In this document: positions 24,201 to 36,333 of the stretch, one piece after another
Layout: each line of letters starts with the position of its first letter
Numbering within the stretch: the first letter of the stretch is position 1
Assembly: GCA_023053575.1 (NCBI GenBank)
Contig: JAKZAP010000014.1
Span: 15,712,938 to 15,776,937 of the forward strand
Direction of reading: 5' to 3'
Origin: Branchinecta lynchi
Taxonomy: Eukaryota > Arthropoda > Branchiopoda > Anostraca > Branchinectidae
Length of the DNA stretch: 64,000 bases
The notes under the pieces: model-generated
The model's input: only the letters and a program-made list of their open reading frames with translations
What the model was told of the DNA's origin: nothing
Database searches by the model: none
Translations under genes and position numbers: made by a program

Positions 24201-27200
24201 TTAGAGCGTGTTCCACCCTACTTACCGTAGTTACTACGCATGACGTTACGAATTCTGGCTTTTTACCGTCAAGGCTGGAACGACTTTTCTATTTTCCAGC
24301 AGGATATCATGCCACGGGCGATTCCGCCCAAGCACGTTACAGAGATGCGTAGTTACTACGCTTACTACGCTCCCGAGCATGGTAAGCAAATAGTAACTAT
24401 TAGGTACTATTTCGAGAAGGTTGGAACGGTCAGAACGGTCAGCGTAGTAACTTTTCGTGAGGATGGAACGGAAATAGTAACTATTGTTAGAAGGGTGGAA
24501 CACGCTCTTAGTCTCACAGCTGACCGTCCGAAATAGCGCGATATCGTAAAATAACAGATATGTAATGCATCTCATCCTATGACCTACGGTCAGTTATCGT
24601 TTGTAAGTAGTCGTTTGTTGGACCAGGAAATTAAAGGTTGGCAAGAGGCCAAGGACAGGTCTTTGTCTTTAAAGTTTTATGCAAAGTTCAAAGAGACTTG
24701 GGGGAGGAAGTTTATTTTAAGGCGGGATTGAAGAGGGAGGAAATAAGGGATTTGATTAGTTGGGCAGACAGTCTGCCTCTTGGGGAGAGAAGGCGGTGAC
24801 GCGAAGTTGACGTGGAAAGTAATGGTATTTTAGAAAATGGATATTTCTAATCCATTTCGTCGTGAAAAGATCATTTCTAGTAAGAGTTCTGCTTCGAAGT
24901 CGTGGTAGACTGCGTTGGGTACCTACCCCAAGGTACCTAGGGGGCTCAACCCCCTAACCGACCCCTACACCCCACCCCCTGGTCACGGCCCTGCCTACGC
25001 ATATAGGGCTAACAACAGTAAAAAAAAAAACATTATAAATTAAACTAGCAGCTCAGCTTATGCTTCGTTACACAACTTTTAAAAATGAAGGGACAACCAA
25101 AGAGTTGGTAACAGCTCAGTTATTCACAAAGGTTTTCCGCACGTATTCCCCTTTTACTTCGGTAATTTTTGTCTGAGAGTAGAAACTACAGACAAGATTA
25201 AGTCAGACAAGCTTAAGTGTATTAATATTCCTCCAGCCAGATGGGTTTTATTCAAGCGGCATTTCGGCCCTCTTGACACGGGTCCTCTTCACGCTCAAGC
25301 CAGAAAAACGAAACTGTGATAAAATAAATCAAGATTCAAGCAACTCTAAGGTCTGATTTTGGTGAGTTTCTTCGCAGAAGTTGAAGCTGATGCTGAGATT
25401 TCGTAATGTCGCTCTCGAATAAGACTAACCAAGTTTATCTGTTTAATGCTTAATTTCGATAATGTGTTATAAATTTTTTTCTAAAGTTGAACTATTATTA
25501 TATAAAAATTATACAAGTTTTTATATAATAAAAATTTGTTTCTAAAGCTCACATTGTTTTTGTTTCATCTTTTTTTTTTTAACACGGACAAATAAATTTT
25601 CTCTCTTTCCAAAGTAGAGCGCAGCACAAGTTAATTTTCCGCAGCTCCGCGCCATCTACACAGCGGAAATCGAGGAAACTGATAAGAAGAAAAAATTGCT
25701 GCGTTTTCTATACACAACTCGTTATTGGTTCTCTATCCCGTTCTCCTTTAAGCCGTTTTTTGTACAACGCCGAAGCGCTATTTTCCGTTTTTACCAGAAC
25801 CGACAACGAGTTGAAGCTCTCCTTTGTTCCTTCCTGCTGGATGATCAACGGAATAGGAACCTTAGTTTCGAACACCGTTCTCATCCCATTTTGCTACAAT
25901 CATGAAGTATCCGGAACAGGTCCTTCGGCAAAATTGAAGAAACAGATAACAGAAGTTAATAAAGAAGAAAAAGGGTCTCACGGGGTGGATCCTCCTATTT
26001 CCATTGACTCAGGAAAAAAGATTTAAAAAATTGTGATCAATGCTAACAAACGAGTGGGCTTCGACATGAATGATAAGGACATGGAGTCTTGAGGAATTTC
26101 CTAACAATATGCTGGAAAAGATGGTTGCATCTAGGCATCTAACTAAATCTTGACTACACCAGCATTACGTGATAACCTCCCCCCATACTTTTCAGCGGAA
26201 AGAGTAAGGCCTGAGAGAGCGATAGCCAATACCCAAATTGCAGCCAATTAAACAAACAACGACTCGTTACCTAAGAAGTTTTGTTCCCACCTTCGTTGTA
26301 TCATTATTTTTGTATATATATAATTAGTGTTAATATGGACGAGAACCAACCAATCGGCTTGACAACGTTGTATCGGTTTTGAAAATAAACTGAATTGATT
26401 GGAACTGAAAAAAACTGATAGCAAGGAAAGGAAAAGGTTGCTTGTAGGAAAACAAGAGTCGAGAAGGCCAAAACAGAAGATGATAGAGCGAGAGAGAAGG
26501 CCAAAAGAGGCCATGTGACATTAAGAATTCTTGGTTAAGGGAAAAAGGATAAACATCAGTCCTCTTTTCAAGCTTACTGAAGTGTTTTTGTAACGAATAC
26601 CTTTTAATAAACACGTTTAATGAACAATTGCAGTTGAAGGTAAAATTTGTGCTCATTAATTGCAGGTGAGTGGAAACAAAATGGGTGAAATTGTATGCAA
26701 GTGTTGATTTTTTTAGTTACCAGCAACTGGTGCAACAGCCGTTTTCTTTTGATTTTGTTTATTTATTTATGATACGCTTTTTGTATAACAGCGGAGTATG
26801 AGTAAAATAAAAAAAATACATATACTAAAACAATAAACAAAACAAGAGCTACGAGCTCACATGGCACTTGTTACGAGTAGGCACGGCTCGGTTATGTGAA
26901 TGATATATCTAGTGTTTGCTAGGTGTCTTCCCACCAAGTTTCATCTCGATCCCTCCACTCATAGCGTTTTTCAATATTTCCGGTTCTCCCCTCCAGCTCC
27001 CCCCAAAAGTCACCGGATCCGGTCCGGATTTTAAGTGGGTCGTCTGAGGCATAAGGTCTTTCCAAATATCAAGTTTCATCGAGATCCGGTCACCCGTTCA
27101 AAAGTTATAAATACCTCAAGATTCCGGATTCCCCCTCCCTCCACTCCCCCGACAGTGCCCGAATCGGCTCGGTCATGTCAAAGATGTATCTAGTGTTTGC

Positions 27201-30200
27201 TAAGTGTCTTCCCACCAAGTTTCATCTCGATCCCTCCACTCATAGCGTTTCCCAAGATTTCCGGTTGCCCCCTCCAGCTCCCCCCAAAAGTCACCGGATC
27301 CGGTCCGGATTTTAAGTGGGTCGTCTGAGGCATGAGGCCTTTCCAAATATCAAGTTCCATCGAGATCCGATCACCCGTTCAAAAGTTATAAATACCTCAA
27401 GATTCCGGATTCCCCCTCCCTCCACTCCCCCCACAGTGCCCGAATTGGCTCGGTTATGTCAATGATGTATCTAGTGTTTGCTAGGTGTCTTCCCACCAAG
27501 TTTCATCTCGATCCCTCCACTCACAGCGTTTCCCAAGATTTCCGGTTGCCCCCTCCAACTCCCCCCAAAAGTCACCGAATCCGGTCCGGATTTTAAGTGG
27601 GTCGTCTGAGGCATGAGGTCTTTCCAAATATCAAGTTCCATCGAGATCCGATCACCCGTTCAAAAGTTATAAATACCTCAAGATTCCGGATTCCCCCTCC
27701 CTCCACTCCCCCCACAGTGCCCAAATCGGCTCGGTTATGTCAATGATGTATCTAGTGTTTGCTAGGTGTCTTCCCACCAAGTTTCATCTCGATCCCTCCA
27801 CTCATAGCGTTTCCCAAGATTTCCGGTTGCCCCCTGCAGCTCCCCCCAAAAGTCACCGGATCCGGTCCAGATTTTAAGTGGGTCGTCTGAGGTACGAGGT
27901 GTTTCCAAATATCAAGTTCCATCGAGATCCGATCACCCGTTCAAAAGTTATAAATACCTCAAGATTCCGGATTCCCCCTCCCTCCACTCCCCCCACAGTA
28001 CCCGAATCGGCTCGGTTATGTCAATGATGTATCTAGTGTTTGCTAGGTCTCTTCCTACCAAGTTTCATCTCGATCTCTCCATTCATAGTGGTTCCCAAGA
28101 TTTCCGGTTGCCCCCCTCCAGCTCCCCCCAAAAGTCACCGGATCCGGTCCGGATTTTAAGTGGGTCGTCTGAGGCATGAGGTCTTTCCAAAGATCAAGTT
28201 CCATCGAGATCCGATCACCCGTTCAAAAGTTATAAATACCTCAAGATTCCGGATTCCCCCTCCCTCCACTCCCCCCACAGTGCCCGAATCGGCTCGGTTA
28301 TGTCAATGATGTATCTAGTGTTTGCTAGGTGTGTTCCCACCAAGTTTCATCTCGATCCATCCACTCATAGCGTTTCCCAAGATTTCCGGTTGCCCCCTCC
28401 AGCTCCCCCCAAAAGTCACCGGATCCGGTCCGGATTTTAAGTGGGTCGTCTGAGGCATGAGGTCGTTCCAAATATCAAGTTTCATCGAGATCCGATCACC
28501 CGTTCAAAAGTTAAAAATACCTCAAGATTCCGGATTCCCCCTCCCTCCACTCGCCCCACGGTGCTCGGATCGGGGAAGTGACTATTTCCAACTTAATCAT
28601 TTGGGGTCCCTGATACGCCTGCCAAGTTTTATCGTCCTAGCTTATGTGGAAGTGCCCGAACTAGCAAAACCTGGACAGACCGACAGACCGACAGACCGAC
28701 AGACCGACGGACGGACAGAAATTGCGATCGCTATATGGCACTTGGCCGAAGGGCAAGTGCCATAACAATGTACAAAAATATGACTACATTATTTTCATAT
28801 AGTTTAAAAACACACTAAAGGCGTAATCTCGCCGTTCCCCGAGGACTCCTCGGGGAATCAAAGCGAACGGCGAGAATGGAGGGAGTCACTCCACGGGGAC
28901 TCCGCGTACAGAAACAGCGAGAACACGGGGAATGCCTCAAAAATGGATTTTGTTCGAAAAAAAAATATGCAGTTGACGGAATTAATCTGGATTAACTTTC
29001 TTTTTGGTCCTGTTTATTTTGGTTATTTTTCTTTACTTTTACATTGCACCAACACCAGCAAAAACTGATTCCCCTCTAAATCTGAAAGGGAGTCCCTTTT
29101 GATGATAGTGATGATAATCGGAGCGTTCCCCGTCCGTGGAAACTCGCGAGAAAACGGGGAGTGAGTCCCCAGGACAAACAAAAACTTCTCAAGTGGAGTC
29201 CTCGGGGAACGGCGAGAATACGCCTTAAATAGACTTAAAATTTTTACTCAGTGACAACCACATTAAACGGGTTCAGAACTGAAAAAAATGGCTAGTAATT
29301 TAATATAATTAATATTTTAATTAATAATTTTTTAGAGAAACCCAACGGCGAACGAGTTTGAAACTCATTCAACAAAACGGGCTTATAGGCAGCGGAGAAC
29401 GGCGTAAGCATAATGGAGTTTTACAAAAACAAGAGCTACGAGCTCATATGGCACTTGTTACGAGTAGGCACGGCTCGGTTATGTCAATGATATATCTAGT
29501 GTTTGCTAGGTGTCTTCCCACCAAGTTTCATCTCGATCCCTCCACTCATAGCGTTTTCCAATTTTTCCGGTTCTCCCCTCCAGCTCCCCCCAAAAGTCAC
29601 CGGATCCGGTCCGGATTTTAAGTGGGTCGTCTGAGGCATGAGGTCTTTCCAAATATCAAGTTTCATCGAGATCCGGTCACCCGTTCAAAAGTTATAAATA
29701 CCTCAAGATTCCGGATTCCCCCTCCCTCCACTCCCCCCACAGTTCCCGAATTGGCTCGGTTATGTCAATGATGTATCTTCTCACCAAGTTTCATCTCGAT
29801 CCCTCCACTCACAGCGTTTCCCAAGATTTCCGGTTGCTCCCTCCAGCTCCCCCCAAAAGTCACCGGATCCGGTCCGGATTTTAAGTGGGTCGTCTGAGGC
29901 ATGAGGTCGTTCCAAATATCAAGTTTCATCGAGATCCGGTAACCCGTTAAAAAGTTATAAATACCACAAGATTCCGGATTCCCCTCCCTCCACTCCCCCG
30001 ACAGTGCCCGAATCTGCTCGGTAATACATCAATGATGTATCTAGTGTTTACTAGGTGTCTTCCCGCCAAGTTTCATCTCGACCCCTCCACTCATACCGTT
30101 TCCCAAGATTTCCGGTTGCCTCCTCCAGTTCCCAAGTCCCCGGATCTGGTCCGGATTTTAAGTGGGTCGTCTGAGGCATGAGGTCTTTCCAAATATCAAG

Positions 30201-33200
30201 TTCCATCGAGATCCGATCACCCGTTCAAAAGTTATAAATACCTCAAGATTCCGGATTCCCCCTCCCTCCGCTCCCCCCACAGTACCAGAATCGGCTCGGT
30301 TATGTCAATGATGTATCTAGTGTTTGCTAGGTGTCTTCCCACCAAGTTTCATCTCGATCCCTCCACTCATAGCGTTTCCCAAGATTTCCGGTTGCCCCCT
30401 CCAGCTCCCCCCAAAAGTCACCGGATCCGGTCCGGATTTTAAGTACGTCGTCTGAGGCATGAGGTCTTTCCAAATATCAAGTTCCATCGAGATCGGATCA
30501 CCCGTTCAAAAGTTATAAATACCTCAAGGTTCCGGATTCCCCCTCCCTCCACTCCCCCCCACAGTGCCCGAATCGGCTCGGTCATGTCAATGATGTATCT
30601 AGTGTTTGCTAGGTGTCTTCCCACGAAGTTTCATCTCGATCCCTCCAAGAAAAAGCGTTTCCCAAGATTTCCGGTTGCCCCCTCCAGCTCCCCCCAAAAG
30701 TCACCGGATCCGGTCCGGATTTTAAGTGGGTCGTCTGAGGCATGAGGTCGTTCCAAATATCAAGTTTCATCGAGATCCGATCACCCGTTCAAAAGTTATA
30801 AATACCTCAAGATTCCGGATTCCCCCTCCCTCCACTCCCCCCACATTACCAGAATCGGCTCGGTTATGTCAATGATGTATCTAGTGTTTGCTAGGTGTCT
30901 TCCCACCAAGTTTCATCTCGATCCCTCCACTCATAGCGTTTCCCAAGATTTCCGGTTGCCCCCTCCAGCTCCCCCCAAAAGTCACCGGATCCGGTCCGGA
31001 TTTTAAGTACGTCGTCTGAGGCATGAGGTCTTTCCAAATATCAAGTTCCGTCGAGATCCGATCACCCGTTCAAAAGTTATAAATACCTCAAGGTTCCGGA
31101 TTCCCCCTCCCTCCACTCCCCCCACAGTGCCCGAATCGGCTCGGTTATGTCAATGATGTATCTAGTGTTTGCTAGGTGTCTTCCCACCAAGTTTCATCTC
31201 GAGCCCTCCACTCATAGCATTTCCCAAGATTTCCGGTTGCCCCCTCCAGCTCCCCCCAAAAGTCACCGGATCCGGTCCGGATTTTAATTGGGTCGTCTGA
31301 GGCATGAGGTCGTTCCAAATATCAAGTTTCATCGAGATCCGATCACCCGTTCAAAAGTTAAAAATACCTCAAGATTCCGGATTCCCCCTCACTCCACTCC
31401 CCCCGCGGTGCTCGGATCGGGGAAGTGACTATTTCCAACTTAATCATTTGGGGTCCTTGATACGCTTGCCAAGTTTTATCGTCCTAGCTTATCTGGAAGT
31501 GCCCGAACTAGCAAAACCTGGACAGACCGACAGACCGACGGACGGACAGAAATTGCAATCGCTATATGGCACTTGGCCGAAGGGCAAGTGCCATAAAAAG
31601 CGGATTATGAGAAAGCCGAAATGAGAACGTGGTACGAGAAATTTGAGAATAGCTCGATTAATCCTGCTGACGAACTTTATACTGAACTGACTTACTTGGC
31701 TGCTCCCCTGACACGGGGGTGAGCTGATATCCCAAGGTAGTCATTCGAACACCAAACGGTGATTGGTTTCTCCCCCCAGGAGAATTCCCGGGCATGGGGG
31801 AAGTTTTCGGCCTCCCTTAGAACCCGCTTGAAGATACGGTAGGAATGATCTTGCTTTTTACGAGCGATCTGGTCGTGGAAGAAGCTGTCGTAGTCGAAGT
31901 ACTCTAAAAGGGATGGATGGTGAATCAGTACGCCATACTAAAACCGCCTGCATTCTTGACATGGAAAAGACTGAAACTTATATTTTCCTAGTTATCCACT
32001 CGCGCGTATTCTTGAGACTGAAGTTGTTACTAAAGCACCAATGAAACTAAGACGATGACACTTGACGGGCTGATGAAGGACCGGAATGAATGCTAAGCGA
32101 AAGTATGTTTACCCGGATTACACCGCCAATGATAAAGTGACACCAATGTCGAGGATTTCTTTCTCGTCCATTTTCTGAAGCCCTTCCTCGATAAAATAGC
32201 TGAAATTCGCAAAGCTCCTTTGCCAGCTGGCCAAAAAGCCGGCTCACAAGCGCTAAGATGGACGTCTTCAAGCCATTGTTACGCCAATTGTCAAAATTCA
32301 CCTCTGGCTGTGTCCTAATTTTTTGTGCTTTTCAAATGCCGAATTAAGCCAAATACGACCAGCATTATTACATAGCTCGGCAGTACGTACACACTTGGAT
32401 GAATTTCTCAATTTTCACACACTTGTGAAATAACCTGGAAGATCTAAGCAAGCCAGCAAAAAGAGGAGGACTTCACAGTGCCGATCGAGGAGGAGCTTGA
32501 CCAATAAGGAGGAAGTTTCGTTAACAAGTATTGCACGTCCGAATTTCTCTTCTCTACAGTGCTAGCGTACAGTATACTCTACAGTGCTAGCGTACAGTAT
32601 ACTGTACGCTAGCACTGTAGAGAAGACCTTCAATATATTGAAGGTTTATGGGATGAAATGAAACACCTATACGTGAACTAGATTTCGGAAGAGTGACTAA
32701 GATAATCGCTTCCTCTTTCGCAGTGGAAGCTACCGCGGAAACCCAAGGACATTCAAAAACCAACGAAAACCCAAAATTCTAGAAACAAACAGTCTCTGCT
32801 TACAGCACTACACCAGTTGAAATAAAATTTGATTCTTCAGAAGCAGTATGTTCCAAAAAGTCACTTTTACTGAAATCTCCCACGTCGTTTGTTTGTTGCC
32901 AGAACTGTTTGCATAAAACAACTAGCCTTCTAGTAATAATTTAGGGGAAAGGTGCAACAGTTTCCAGATCGCGAAGACCGGTGCGGAGAAGCCGGCAACT
33001 TCCCGTAACAGCGCGAGAGCCAACCGCAAAGGCTTTGCATCAGAGCCCGTGAAAACCCTCCTTGAGTTTGATAGGATACATTTGGCATACCTGATGCTGA
33101 CTTGTTTCCAAAGTCGATAATGTCATCTTGTAGAGCTTTGCTAGCCTCGCGGACAATCTGCTGGTTGGAAGCAGATGTACTGAGGAACGGGCAGGCGGCA

Positions 33201-36200
33201 GCCGACCCTAAAATTGAAATACCACATTTACATAAACGCAGCCTTTGAATCATCGTTAAAGGACCCCTAGTACTCATTCTGCCTTTCTAGCTCACCTACA
33301 GAATTATGAGCTTCAGAAATCCCCACTCTTTTAACATTTTAGCACTTCTTCGGCTTCTAACTCGGCTTCTTCGACCGCGCCGAGTTTTACAGTCAAACGG
33401 CGCAACATTTGCCGAAATGCACAACACTGAGCCAAGAAGAAGGTCAAGACAAAATCAAGCTTCAATATTTGTTAGTTTACTTTGGCAGACATGGTAGGCC
33501 AACGGGTCTATCTTGTGTGTCATGTAATACACTTCCTTTGCAAATTCGGACTCCTTTTTTTTAGCTTGTCTTTTCCACTTTTTAACAACGGCGCGGAGTT
33601 TTCAAATATTCTGCGTCGTAGCTCTACTTTAGAAACAGACAAGTCTGCACAGAGTCGACAAAGGCACTAACAAGAAAATCTTTTTTTCACGTTGAAAGGT
33701 TAAGTATTTTCGAACTAAGGTACTTCTGAACCAAGTATCGGAAAAAGATCATTCTAGCAAGAGTGGTGCTTTAGAGGTTCGCCGAATAGGGCTGAAATAC
33801 GAAAATCTAGTTCAAGGTACAACAGGCACACTTAAATATTGTGATCGATTAAAATTTCGGTTCAAATGTTGCTATAACCAACTCCTCTGCCAACAAGAAC
33901 CATTTTTGTGTCACAGAATTAACCCCCCCCCCCCCCACCCCCGTTATGGATCCAAAAACGTCAATTGTTGCTATATCCAACTCCTCTGCCGACAAGAACC
34001 ACCTTTCTGTTCCCAAACCGTCCTGTTTGGGATCCACAAGAACGTCTGGTCTTGTTCCCAGCCTCTCCGTAGCTCCGAGTTCCACATCTCTTACACATCC
34101 GCAAAACAGATGCATTACATGATTTCTATCACGCGGGCCTGAGCCTAAGTTGCCCTTCGACCGAACGAAATGACGGTGGAAAGGTTTTTTTCCTATCTTT
34201 TCTGGCACCCGTCCCGTCGAGTCACCTTTACAAAAGTTAGAAGAAGCTTTTCCTTTGAGAATAAATGAAGTGAATAAACGCACGGTAAGAAAACTGAAAC
34301 AGCACAAGCACAAAGAATGCCAAACAAAACCAACCCGGGGTAATATCCCAAGATATTTTACAATCAACAACGCATCCGAAGCATATCTTATCTATTATAC
34401 GCTTGATAATTAAAAATGTGTTTAGGGTTTAGTCTATGTTATTAAATCAAATAATTTAATCACTTATTAACCACAAATTCAAGAGGAAAGCTAAAGTAAA
34501 GTAAATAAAGAAAAAGAAAGGGGGGAAATACTAAACAAGGCTACGAGCTCATATGGCACTTGTTACGATTAGGTGATGCAAGAAAGTAGATGAGAATGTC
34601 ACAAAATACCACACTCTAGGTTCCGACCTAGAAATAGGATATCTAGTTTCACTCGAGTCTGAGTATTTCCGGCACTGCGTCGGATTATCTACGGCATATT
34701 ACTTTTCTACCTTTTAAGTTTAGATCCACTCGTTTGATTCCTAAAGGTGCCACACCGTTTCCGGTACCCCCCCCCCCCCTCCAACTCTCCCTGCCACGGC
34801 CGAATCTGGTCCGGACACCTAAATGAATCAGCTAAAGCATCTTTTCTTACCGCCTATTAATTTTCACTCGAATCTGAGCATTTTTCGGGAAATTGGTCGA
34901 GCACTGTACTCGGATTCGGGACCCTAAGGTATGTCATCTAGGGCATATGAACTCTCTACTTTTCAAGTTTCATTAACATCGGTCCACTCGTGACCCCTCG
35001 GCGAGCCACAGAATTTCCGAGACTCTCCTCCAACTCCCCCCCTGTGACCGAATAGATTTGGATGCCAAATAACAAATCTGTGACGCATAAACTCAGTCCT
35101 GTCCAACTTGCATCCAATCCGTCCCATTCGTTTGGTTTTTGTGCACGGAAAAAAGTTTCCGGACCCCCCTCCAACTCCCCAACCATGGCTGCATGTGGTT
35201 CGGAAACATGTTTCGCATCTCTAGGTCATCAGTTCTTATCACCCATGAGGTTTCACTTGAATCGGACCACCTGTTCGCAACCTAGGTAAGTCAGTTATTT
35301 CCGGATTCAGATTCCCTTAGCTCCCTCAAAAACGGTCGGATCCAGGAACGGAGGTTTTCTTAGGGCATCGTGTCGGGTTTTTAAGTCTATTTGGTCGGGT
35401 CAGTAAATGCCCGCCAAGTTTTATCGTCTTTGGAACAGCTGGAAGTGTCATAACTCGCGATCACTGGAATTCCGGGAAACCTCCTCCAACTCCCCCCAAA
35501 GAGCCCCGGTACGATCTGGTTCTTTCGAGAACGTGTCTACAGGGCTTATGCTTGTTTTTCCTATCAAATTCTATCCCAATCCGTCGACTAAAAGCGTTTA
35601 CGAGATTTCCGGTGGCCCCCTCCAACTCCCCCCACAAGAATCGGATCCGATCCGGATTTAACATGGAACATCTGAGACGATAGCTTTTTCCACTTGCCCA
35701 GTTTCATTCAAATCCGTTCACCTGTTCAAAAGTTATGCATGCCACTAGATTCCGGATTCCCCATCCCTACGCGCCCCCCACGATGGTCGGATATTGGAAA
35801 CAACTAATCTCAAGGCAGTCTGTTGGGATCCCTGATATGCCTACCAAATTTCATCGTCCTAGTCCGAACCCGCGGGATCACCGAATCCGCCCCCCCCCCC
35901 CCCACTGTGCCCGAATCTGGTCTGATTATGTCAACTATGTATCTAGAACTTGAGAAAGTTCTTCCCACCAAGTTTCGTCCCAATCCCTCCACTCTAAGCA
36001 TTTCCCAAGATTTCCGGTTTCCCCCTCCAGCTCCCCACAAAGTCACCGGATCAGGTCCGGATTTTAAGTGGGTCGTCTTAGGCACGAGGTCTCTCCAAAA
36101 TATCCAATTTCATTGCTATCCGATCACCCGTTCGAAGGTTATAAATAATTATTTAAATATTTAAATGATTTATATAGTGATCAGTGTATTTTTAAATATG

Positions 36201-36282
36201 TTAGTTAAATGATTTTTTATTTTTTAGTGATGTTTTTAGTTGAATGTGTTAATGATGGGAGCAGCCCCTTGCAGTCGTGGGC

Positions 36283-36333
<51 letters not shown>

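Noticed and set aside
28457..28765. Frames ending in a (DRPT/DRQT) repeat peptide (also 31304-31624)
   Set aside because: The peptide is the translated GACA/GACG microsatellite and 3' hairpin of family A; a repeat artefact.
33849..34370. 173-codon minus-strand frame, the longest in the window
   Set aside because: It lies in ALAS intron 1 over a duplicated segment and a C-rich run, the Gly-rich part is low complexity, and there is no recognisable domain.
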